A stretch of DNA of 15,482 nt, from NCBI GenBank assembly GCA_045628105.1, contig JAZQOX010000041.1:1-15482 (forward strand). The letters run 5' to 3'. Every line of letters starts with the position of its first letter. Within the stretch, counting starts at the first letter, position 1. This DNA comes from UMGS1781 sp045628105. GTDB taxonomy: Bacteria > Bacillota > Clostridia > TANB77 > CAG-508. The notes beneath the pieces are model-generated. The model was not told where the DNA came from, searched no databases, and saw nothing but the letters and a program-made list of their open reading frames with translations. The position numbers were made by a program, and so were the translations under genes. Below, piece after piece: positions 5,907 to 12,776 of this stretch.

Positions 5907-7809
5907 TTTACAAGAAAATGAGCTTAATTATAATGTTTTAAGAAATAAAACTATAAAAGAACTTATTGCACCATCTGGAATTGATGCATCAAATATTGAT
6001 CATTTAGAGATTATTTCTAATACAACAAGATATGCAAGAAGCTTTTTTGTATCAAGCTTACCTCGTATGTGTACATTCCCAGAATTATTTAGAGATTTGT
6101 ATTTATTTGGAGATGTAAATGCATCTGTATACATAAACCCTGTTCCAGAGGCAAGATCTCAAAATGAGTTAAATAGAGTTATTAACCAATTAGAAACAGA
6201 AAGAATAGTTGCAGCAGATAGAGGAAATATAAACAGAGAAAGTATTTTGGCACAAAAACGTTTAGATGCAGAGAGTTTAAGAGATGAGATTGCTGCAGGA
6301 TTTAATAAATTATTTGAAGCTTCAGTTGTTGCAACATTATTTTCATACAATTTACAATCATTAGAAGCACATTCAAAATTACTTGCTACAGAACTTTCAA
6401 AAAATCTAGTAGGAATAAAATCTGCATGGGCAATGCAAGATGAAGCATTTCAGTCTAATGTGCCACTTATGAAAGATGCAATAAAGAAAACACACACATT
6501 TGATAGAAATTCTATGGCAACAGTATTTCCATTTACAACATCAGAAGTAGGACATTTAACAGGAATACCTTTAGGAATGAATAAACAAACTGGTGTACCA
6601 GTATTATTTGATAATTTCCATCCAAGTTTAGCAAACTATAATATGGTTGTATTTGCTAAATCTGGTGCAGGTAAATCTGTTACAATGAAAACATTAATCT
6701 CACGTTCAGCAGTTTTAATGGGAATAGAAAGTTTAGCTCTTGATGCTGAAGGAGAGTATAGAGTTGTTGCAGAAAGTTTAGGCGGAATAAATGTAATTAT
6801 AAGCCCAACATCAGCAACCATAATAAACTTATTTGATATAGAAGAAGAAAAAATAAAAGATGAAATAACAGGTAGGGAAAGAACAGTTTTAAATATTGAA
6901 AACAAAATTGAGGATGTAACACAGGCTTTAATTACAATGGCAAGAGGTAGTACTAGAAGCGAGGAAGTAAACGAACTTACAAAGCAAATAATAGCTGAAG
7001 CTGTAGCAGAAGAATACTCAAGATGTGGAATTACAGCAGATCCAAATAGTTTATATTTAAGTGCAACCGCAACGAGACTTGGAGGAAAAAGAGAAAAGAA
7101 ACCAATGCCAACAATAGGCTCATGGTATAAAATGCTTTTAAGAAAAGCAGACGAAAATACAGATCAAAACTATGCATTCCATTATAGTTATTTAAAAAAG
7201 GTTATGAAACAATATGTAAGAGAGTACAATGGACAAATGGCATATTTTGATGGACAATCTACATTCGACTTATTAGATGGAGTTCCATTTATTAACCTTG
7301 ATATTTCACAATTGGAAGAAAGATTTGCAAGACCACTTGCACAACAAATATTATTATCATGGATATGGGAAAAATTTGTTAAGAAGAATAGTGAAGATAA
7401 AAGTAAAGCAACAAAGAAAAGAGTTTTAGTAGATGAGGCATGGATGTTATTACCATTCCCAGAAGCAGTAGATTTCTTAAATAAAATGGCAAGACGTGCA
7501 AGAAAAAGAAATGTATCACTTGCTATTGTATCACAAAGATTTCAAGACTTCTATGAAAAACCAGAAGCACAAGCAGTACTTACATCTTCAGACACAAAAC
7601 TATTCTTAGCACAGGATAAATCTGAAATACAATACTTAAAAGAAGTATTTAAATTAAGTGATGGAGAAGCAAATTTCTTAATTACATGTACAGTAGGTGA
7701 AGGATTGTTTAAAGTAGGACACGATACAGCAATATTACAAATAACGCCAACAAAGAAAGAATTTGAATTTGTAGAAACAAACTTAAACAAACTAGCACAA
7801 AAGAATTAA
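5857..7809 (+). CDS. VirB4-family T4SS ATPase
   Basis: ATG 5857 is chosen because GGAGG (5844-5848) lies 8 bases upstream; ATG 5851 would be too close. The product has 650 residues. The N-terminal half contains the VirB4/TraC-type segment around residues 54-95 (FFVSSLPRMCTFPELFRDLY, then FGDVNASVYINP). The ATPase domain has Walker A AKSGAGKS (residues 267-274), Walker B RVLVDEAWMLL with D526/E527, and the conserved AIVSQRFQDF strand and helix (about 556-565). VirB4 proteins are cytoplasmic membrane-associated hexameric ATPases that power pilin dislocation, fibre assembly and substrate transfer. All key residues are present, so it should be active. It lies 39 bases upstream of VirB6 in the same operon. 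Confidence 0.95.
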   Translation: MSKKQREELEEFQMQNNLQENELNYNVLRNKTIKELIAPSGIDASNIDHLEIISNTTRYARSFFVSSLPRMCTFPELFRDLYLFGDVNASVYINPVPEARSQNELNRVINQLETERIVAADRGNINRESILAQKRLDAESLRDEIAAGFNKLFEASVVATLFSYNLQSLEAHSKLLATELSKNLVGIKSAWAMQDEAFQSNVPLMKDAIKKTHTFDRNSMATVFPFTTSEVGHLTGIPLGMNKQTGVPVLFDNFHPSLANYNMVVFAKSGAGKSVTMKTLISRSAVLMGIESLALDAEGEYRVVAESLGGINVIISPTSATIINLFDIEEEKIKDEITGRERTVLNIENKIEDVTQALITMARGSTRSEEVNELTKQIIAEAVAEEYSRCGITADPNSLYLSATATRLGGKREKKPMPTIGSWYKMLLRKADENTDQNYAFHYSYLKKVMKQYVREYNGQMAYFDGQSTFDLLDGVPFINLDISQLEERFARPLAQQILLSWIWEKFVKKNSEDKSKATKKRVLVDEAWMLLPFPEAVDFLNKMARRARKRNVSLAIVSQRFQDFYEKPEAQAVLTSSDTKLFLAQDKSEIQYLKEVFKLSDGEANFLITCTVGEGLFKVGHDTAILQITPTKKEFEFVETNLNKLAQKN

Positions 7810-7848
7810 AATGAAAGGTATAATAAAAGCAAGGAGAAGGCAAAGAAT

Positions 7849-10821
7849 ATGAATGTATTAAAAAATAGTTTTGTAAAAAAAATATTAATTGTTTTAATAA
7901 CAGTAATAATGCTAACAAATTTTGTTATGCCGCATTACGTGTATGCGAAATTTGATCCAAATGAAATTCCAATGAGAGCATTAAGTGCTTTATTATACTT
8001 GGTAGGTAAGCTAGGAGATTTAGGATTAAGTATACTACAAAAAACAATGGTAGGAGTGTGGGATTTGAATGATGGAGGAACATATAATATAAAATATTCT
8101 CCTGGATTAATATTTGCTAATGAAATTCCAATGCTAGATGCTAATTTTTTGGATTCCACTAAAAATATTTCGAAAAAATATTATAGAAATAATACTATCA
8201 CAAAAGAAACAAGATATAATCAAGGAACGGACATGGATACATTTAAAAGCTTGTTTTATAAGGAATATGATTGTACTAAAGATAATGAAAAAAAGCAGTA
8301 TTACAATGACTTAAATAATTTAATTAATAAAAGAATTAATCCAAAAGATGAGTCAGAAATTATCTCATATGATGATTTTATTAAATATAATGCAGATGGA
8401 AAAATGTATGAAACAAATATAAAAAAAGATAATCAAGAAATTCGAACATTTGAATTTTGTGATAAAACTGGACCATATGCAATAAGAAGTATTGCAAGTT
8501 ATGATGATGATTATAATATGCTGAATGCTTCAATTAGTCTTGAGTATCAAGGAAATAGAACCAACAATGGCTCAATAAGTTTTAATGAAATAAGAGATAC
8601 TATTTTTAAAAATTTACTTGAATATGTCCCTGACGAAGGAACCTATATAGAGATAAATGATAAAGAGTATCAAGATAACGATAAAAATTGGAAAATTAAA
8701 ATCGAAAAAAATGGGATGATTGGTAATGACTATACTGGAATTTTAGAACAAACTGTATATGAAGAAGTAATTCAAACGAGAACAGCAGGACAATTAAGAA
8801 ATATAATTTCAACTTGGTATAATGGCTTAAGAATGATTGCTTTAGTTGGACTTTTATCGGTTTTGCTATATATAGGTATTAAGATAATTTTAAGTAGTGG
8901 TTCTGCACAAAATCAAGCAAAGTATAAAAACATGCTTAAGGATTGGCTGGTTGCACTATGCATTTTATTTGTTTTACATTATATAATGTCATTTATGATG
9001 ACTTTATCTGAGAAACTAATAGGTATTATGGGCGACAATGTAAGTGATAGTAAATATGCACTAGGGGCAAGTGACAAGCTTATGAATTCCTTAAGAACTA
9101 AGATGGAACAAAATGCTTTTTATGGTACTGGAAGTGGAGAAAATTGGACTTTTGGTGAAAGTAGTGGATATGCAATAATGTGGTTTGCAATGGTACTTAT
9201 TACGTTTGTTTTCACTTTCCAATATATGAAAAGATTAATATATCTAGCTTTCTTAACAATGATTGCTCCAATGATAGCTTTAACGTATCCATTAGATAAA
9301 ATAAAAGATGGAAAAGCACAAGCATTTAGTTTTTGGTTAAGAGAATATATTTTTAACTGCCTGTTGCAACCGGTTCATTTATTAATATATACTGTATTTA
9401 TAAGTAGTGCATTTTCATTTGCAGAATCAAATATTCTTTATGCATTGCTTGCATTAGCATTTATGATGCCTGCTGAAAAAATAATTAAAGAAATGTTTGG
9501 ATTAAAATCATCTGGACCTTCAAATGCTATAAATGCGGCAGCTGGTGGAGCAATTGTAATGAGCATGATAAATAAATTAAGATCAAAAGGTGGAAGTAGT
9601 TCGGGTGAAGGAAAAGAAAAAAATGAGAGTGTTAGAACAGCAAACCCAAGAAAACAATATTCAGAGCAAGGAAGTAACAAAAATTCTAAACCACTTGAAG
9701 GAACTAAACCTGCAGAGCGTGGCAATAATAATGTAAGTGTTAATAATAACTTAAGTTCTAATAATAATGAAACTTCTAATAACAATGTACAAAACAATGA
9801 AACAACTAGATCAAATAATGTTTCAAACACTTCATCAAACAACGGGGGTAATAGTTCAATCAATAATGCTAGTGACGCAAATAATGTAGAGAATAATACA
9901 CAAAGGTTAAACAATAGTTATTCAGGTAATGAGCAAACAAATAATACACAAACTAATAATACAAAATCAAATGGTGTATGGAGTGGATTAAATGCAGTTG
10001 GGAAAAAATATATTTATGGACCTGATAGATTTAGAAGTTATGGAAGAACACTTAGAAGATCGGCAAGTGGAGCAGCTCTTGGAATTATTGCAGGAGGTGC
10101 AACTGTTGCAGCAAATATTGCAGATGGAGAATTATTTAGTAATACAGGAAAAGCATTTTCTGAAATTGGTGTAGCCGGAGGAATAGGATATGCAGCAGGA
10201 AAAAACTTTTCAGATAAAACAATTAATAATGCAAAAAATGTTGCAGATACATTTAGGAAAGGTGCAGTGTCTACACAAGAATATGAAGCATATCAAAACA
10301 AAAAATTCGATAGGGCATTTTATAAAAGTGAAGCATTTGGTACAATTGCAAGAGATACAGATGTTCAAAGCATTTGTGCAGCAAATGGAATGAGTGTACA
10401 AGAAGCAACACAAGGTTTCTTAAATGAAGGTATAACTGATCCAAAAGTGATGAGAGAGGCAATAAAAAATAATATATCAGGGGAAGCATATGCAGACTAT
10501 ACTAAAGCCGGAATTACATCAGTAAAGGATATGGCAAAATTAAATGAAGCAGGTGTAGGTGTAGAAACATACAAAATTTTTGAAAATGCTGGAATTAAAG
10601 ATATAAATAAAATAAAAGATTCAGCTCAAAAATTGAAAGACAAGGGATTAAGCAATGAACAAATTGCATACAGAGCTGCAATTGCATCAGATCTTTCAAA
10701 AAAAGGAATAAAAAAAGATACTCCAAGATGGCAAGTAAATAACATTTTAAGGCAAGCATACAACATTTCTGCAAATGATATAGATGAAATCTATGAGAAT
10801 GTAAAGGAATTATTAAAATAA
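7849..10821 (+). CDS. VirB6/TrbL-like channel protein, copy A
   Basis: ATG 7849 follows AAGGAGAAGG (7831-7840). The protein has 990 residues. It starts with a signal or anchor helix (about 8-28), then an extracellular domain to about residue 310 with YNIKYSPGLIFANEIPMLD. The membrane core spans about 326-555 and contains GLLSVLLYIGIKIILSSGSA, NMLKDWLVAL, LTMIAPMIALTYPLDKIKDG and FNCLLQPVHLL. A 130-residue Asn/Ser/Thr-rich linker (about 580-708) leads to a C-terminal domain (709-990) with a GLNAVGKKYIYGPDR motif and five or so short helical repeats ending in GIT/GIK. VirB6/TrbL proteins form the polytopic inner-membrane channel of T4SS. A paralogue with the same plan lies at 12777-15419; loop and linker differ strongly. 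Confidence 0.85.
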   Translation: MNVLKNSFVKKILIVLITVIMLTNFVMPHYVYAKFDPNEIPMRALSALLYLVGKLGDLGLSILQKTMVGVWDLNDGGTYNIKYSPGLIFANEIPMLDANFLDSTKNISKKYYRNNTITKETRYNQGTDMDTFKSLFYKEYDCTKDNEKKQYYNDLNNLINKRINPKDESEIISYDDFIKYNADGKMYETNIKKDNQEIRTFEFCDKTGPYAIRSIASYDDDYNMLNASISLEYQGNRTNNGSISFNEIRDTIFKNLLEYVPDEGTYIEINDKEYQDNDKNWKIKIEKNGMIGNDYTGILEQTVYEEVIQTRTAGQLRNIISTWYNGLRMIALVGLLSVLLYIGIKIILSSGSAQNQAKYKNMLKDWLVALCILFVLHYIMSFMMTLSEKLIGIMGDNVSDSKYALGASDKLMNSLRTKMEQNAFYGTGSGENWTFGESSGYAIMWFAMVLITFVFTFQYMKRLIYLAFLTMIAPMIALTYPLDKIKDGKAQAFSFWLREYIFNCLLQPVHLLIYTVFISSAFSFAESNILYALLALAFMMPAEKIIKEMFGLKSSGPSNAINAAAGGAIVMSMINKLRSKGGSSSGEGKEKNESVRTANPRKQYSEQGSNKNSKPLEGTKPAERGNNNVSVNNNLSSNNNETSNNNVQNNETTRSNNVSNTSSNNGGNSSINNASDANNVENNTQRLNNSYSGNEQTNNTQTNNTKSNGVWSGLNAVGKKYIYGPDRFRSYGRTLRRSASGAALGIIAGGATVAANIADGELFSNTGKAFSEIGVAGGIGYAAGKNFSDKTINNAKNVADTFRKGAVSTQEYEAYQNKKFDRAFYKSEAFGTIARDTDVQSICAANGMSVQEATQGFLNEGITDPKVMREAIKNNISGEAYADYTKAGITSVKDMAKLNEAGVGVETYKIFENAGIKDINKIKDSAQKLKDKGLSNEQIAYRAAIASDLSKKGIKKDTPRWQVNNILRQAYNISANDIDEIYENVKELLK

Positions 10822-10826
10822 TAACA

Positions 10827-10853
10827 TAGGCAGATTTATAATCTGCCTAATTT
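10827..10853 (+). terminator. intercistronic hairpin after VirB6 copy A
   Basis: TAGGCAGAT (10827-10835) and ATCTGCCTA (10841-10849) form a perfect 9-bp stem with a 5-base loop, followed by only ATTTT. The short T tract suggests a leaky terminator or an RNA-stabilising or processing element. The same stem recurs after VirB6 copy B. Confidence 0.6.
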
Positions 10854-10871
10854 TATAATGGAGGAAATTAT

Positions 10872-11189
10872 ATGGAAGAAGACGAAAAACAAGAAAATGA
10901 AGCCTTAAAAATGGGAAAACAGGTATTAAATAAAGAACTAAAAAAACAGACAGCGAAGAAATTTGTAACTGTACTACTTGCAAAGATGGTAGAATACATT
11001 TTTGCTTTTTTAGCTGTTGCTTTTGGAATATTATTATTTATTGCAATTTTTGGGATAATTTTTACATCAATAGTTTCAATTTTTATTGACGATGATAATG
11101 ACGATGAAGAAACAGACCAGGAAACAGCATATTTTATTAACACAAAACAAATAGAGTGCACATATGAGAATATAGAAATTCATTGCTAA
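10872..11189 (+). CDS. short single-helix membrane protein, probably a truncated gene
   Basis: ATG 10872 follows GGAGG (10860-10864). The 105-residue product has a charged cytoplasmic N-terminus (about 1-35), one long hydrophobic stretch (about 40-72), then an acidic DDDNDDEETDQE segment and a short tail ending in Cys. In Gram-positive T4SS clusters the gene after VirB6 usually encodes a cell-wall hydrolase (VirB1/CwlT type) with exactly such an N-terminal anchor and an acidic linker before its extracellular enzyme domain. Here nothing follows the linker; the higher-G+C island begins right after the stop. Truncation by that island is inferred, not proven. A similar start (ATG-GAA behind the same hairpin) appears at 15477. 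It could also be a complete small membrane protein of unknown function. Confidence 0.65.
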   Translation: MEEDEKQENEALKMGKQVLNKELKKQTAKKFVTVLLAKMVEYIFAFLAVAFGILLFIAIFGIIFTSIVSIFIDDDNDDEETDQETAYFINTKQIECTYENIEIHC

Positions 11190-11201
11190 ATACTATAAAA
11201 T

Positions 11202-11231
11202 TTGACCCAAGTTACCATAACATGGTATAAT
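11202..11231 (+). promoter_or_regulatory. promoter with internal operator-like repeat, first island gene
   Basis: TTGACC (11202-11207), an 18-base spacer and a perfect TATAAT (11226-11231) with an extended TG (11223-11224). An inverted repeat, TACCAT (11213-11218) and ATGGTA (11222-11227), lies between the boxes, where a repressor could bind. The 5' end of the message would form a TCCC/GGGA hairpin (11242-11254). Confidence 0.75.
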
Positions 11232-11278
11232 ATAAGTGTAATCCCTCTTTGGGAAATTTATAGAAAGGAGAAATCCTA

Positions 11279-11554
11279 ATGAAAAAGGTAGGATGGACAA
11301 TTGTCCTGATTGCTGCAGTGGTATTGGCTGTTTCAGTCACCACAGCTATCCTTGGCGGATGGATTGGAATCCTCGCCCTTGCCATCGTTGTTGCAGAACT
11401 CTTCCTGTTCGGCATCAAATGGTGGAAGGCAGAGGGATCCAAAGCCAAGAAGACTATCCGCCGGATTGGTTTCATACTGATTGCGTGGGTATCCTACGCG
11501 GTTAGCTATGGAATCATCTACCTCGTGTACAAGCTTCTCATGAAGCTATTCTGA
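11279..11554 (+). CDS. small three-helix membrane protein of the GC-shifted island
   Basis: ATG 11279 follows AAAGGAG (11264-11270) at 8 bases. The 91-residue product is almost wholly hydrophobic, with helices at about 5-24, 27-47 and 64-88, and one basic loop (KWWKAEGSKAKKTIRR) likely in the cytoplasm. I do not recognise the family. Codon use differs sharply from the surrounding genes: CTC, CTG, CGC, CGG, GCC and ATC are frequent, and it stops with TGA, while all complete AT-rich neighbours stop with TAA. It is a single-gene unit with its own promoter and terminator. Foreign origin is inferred from composition. A role in exclusion or immunity of the conjugation system is possible only by position. 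Confidence 0.75.
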   Translation: MKKVGWTIVLIAAVVLAVSVTTAILGGWIGILALAIVVAELFLFGIKWWKAEGSKAKKTIRRIGFILIAWVSYAVSYGIIYLVYKLLMKLF

Positions 11555-11562
11555 TGCACGAG

Positions 11563-11606
11563 AACAACAACCCAAATCTCTGTAAGAGTTAGGGTTGTTG
11601 TTTTTT
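11563..11606 (+). terminator. Rho-independent terminator of the first island gene
   Basis: AACAACAACCC (11563-11573) and GGGTTGTTGTT (11592-11602) form a perfect 11-bp stem. A small CTC/GAG stem lies inside the loop, and T6 follows at 11601-11606. Confidence 0.9.
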
Positions 11607-11630
11607 ATGTAAGCATTGATACAGAAGAAT

Positions 11631-11660
11631 TTGACACAGGTTTTCATAATGTGTTAAAAT
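11631..11660 (+). promoter_or_regulatory. promoter of the second island gene
   Basis: A perfect TTGACA (11631-11636), an 18-base spacer and TAAAAT (11655-11660). ACACA (11634-11638) and TGTGT (11650-11654) form an inverted repeat inside it. A 5' hairpin ATCCC (11671-11675) with GGGAT (11679-11683) follows. The plan and much of the sequence match the promoter and leader at 11202-11254. Confidence 0.75.
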
Positions 11661-11706
11661 TATATATATAATCCCAGTGGGATAATAAAAAAAGGAGAAC
11701 AAAAAG

Positions 11707-12615
11707 ATGAATTACACCAAGCACATGCGGAAGCGGAAGCTTCAGAAACTCCTGCTAAAAACAGGAACTATACTTTTGGGAATTGCTTTGCTAATGCTGT
11801 TATTCATTTTGATTGACAGTTGCAATGCAGATAGCTCCGGGACCACGAAAAATACCCACGACCACGACACCACAACTTCTGTTGAAACAGAGGAAGCTAA
11901 AATTTCCGAGTTGGAGATTATTAGTCTTTTGTCTGGCTCTAATCCTGATGAAGGAGCAGAGTTTCTCCAGATTATTGGAGACAGCAAGGGCCTCCCGACT
12001 ATTCAGGAGGTGGATGCCTGCTGGAAGTACATGCACTCACATTTTCACGTTTCAGGGTATGTAAGCAATGATGGAATTAACAAAATTTTTGTTAGTGATA
12101 TCAGCGCATATGTAACTGAAAAGCTTGGAGGAGATCCTACAAAGGTCTTTACTAATGGCAAAGCAGGCAATGAAGAGATTGCCAGTCTTTCGATTTATAT
12201 CGAAAGAACCTTAGCGGAAGAAATTTCTGTTAAGGTGTTTAACCAGGAAGTTAACAGACTTTTTGGTGATACCAAAATGCCTCTCACTTATAACCAGAAA
12301 CTTGCCATTGGCGAGCAAATTTGGTTAGGCGCTTGGCATGGTGGACTTACCGATACCTGGGAGAAGGCTGAAAAGCTGTATACTGTTGGTAGCGAAGAGT
12401 TCAATCTTTACATTTGGGACAACTTCTGGTATTCCCTTGTAAAAAAGGGTACTGAAACTGGATCCGCAAAAGCTTCGGATGTTCTGTTTGAACTTTTTGT
12501 AAACGATCAGCTGCCTCAAACGAGCTCTGATGTCTACAATAGAACTCAAACAACCTACTACACTGAAGCACAGCTGCAGGAAATTGGTGCCATTGGGTTG
12601 AAACCTGGTCGCTAA
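11707..12615 (+). CDS. membrane-anchored or lipoprotein-like protein of unknown function (GC-shifted island)
   Basis: ATG 11707 follows AAGGAG (11692-11697). The 302-residue product begins with a very basic stretch (KHMRKRKLQKLLLK), then a hydrophobic helix (about 17-37) ending FILIDSC. The Cys could be a lipidation site, but Asp at -2 is atypical for a lipobox, so a plain anchor is as likely. A Thr/His/Glu-rich spacer is followed by a soluble extracellular part with an AIGEQIWLGAWHGGLTDTW segment rich in aromatic residues. I recognise no family. Codon use and G+C match the neighbouring small membrane protein rather than the T4SS genes. Position between two VirB6 genes recalls ICEBs1, where lipoprotein YddJ blocks the VirB6-like ConG; an exclusion role here is speculation. 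Confidence 0.7.
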   Translation: MNYTKHMRKRKLQKLLLKTGTILLGIALLMLLFILIDSCNADSSGTTKNTHDHDTTTSVETEEAKISELEIISLLSGSNPDEGAEFLQIIGDSKGLPTIQEVDACWKYMHSHFHVSGYVSNDGINKIFVSDISAYVTEKLGGDPTKVFTNGKAGNEEIASLSIYIERTLAEEISVKVFNQEVNRLFGDTKMPLTYNQKLAIGEQIWLGAWHGGLTDTWEKAEKLYTVGSEEFNLYIWDNFWYSLVKKGTETGSAKASDVLFELFVNDQLPQTSSDVYNRTQTTYYTEAQLQEIGAIGLKPGR

Positions 12616-12619
12616 TCCT

Positions 12620-12658
12620 ACCCCTCTAAAGACGTAATGTCAATAGAGGGGTTCTTTT
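12620..12658 (+). terminator. Rho-independent terminator of the second island gene
   Basis: ACCCCTCTA (12620-12628) and TAGAGGGGT (12644-12652) form a perfect 9-bp stem with GAC/GTC pairing inside the 15-base loop, followed by TCTTTT. It marks the right edge of the higher-G+C island; AT-rich sequence resumes immediately. Confidence 0.88.
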
Positions 12659-12703
12659 ATTTTAGTTTAAGTAATATATTTACATAAAAAATAGTGAAAA
12701 AGC

Positions 12704-12732
12704 TTTAAATTTGTGGAAATATATGGTATAAT
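12704..12732 (+). promoter_or_regulatory. promoter of VirB6 copy B
   Basis: A perfect TATAAT (12727-12732) with an extended TG (12724-12725) is preceded, 17 bases upstream, by a weak -35 TTTAAA (12704-12709). It gives copy B its own transcript; copy A has no convincing promoter and depends on read-through from the core operon. Confidence 0.6.
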
Positions 12733-12776
12733 TATAATAGAGTGAGTTATTTTGTTTGGAGGTAAATAAAATAAAT

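Noticed and set aside
4713..7809. Split VirB4 gene (N-terminal half and ATPase half)
   Set aside because: The gene at 5857 already has a VirB4-type N-terminal domain and normal family length, so the upstream gene is better read as a separate TraC-like-domain protein.
9438..9914. 158-codon open frame on the minus strand
   Set aside because: It is the complement of the Asn-rich linker of VirB6 copy A; the Leu-rich product reflects AAT/AAC repeats and there is no ribosome site.
9700..9975. CRISPR-like or DNA-level tandem repeat
   Set aside because: The repetition is of AAT/AAC codons in a coding linker, with no fixed repeat-spacer pattern.
11190..12660. Insertion sequence
   Set aside because: No transposase frame, terminal inverted repeats or flanking target duplication could be found at the edges of the GC-shifted island.
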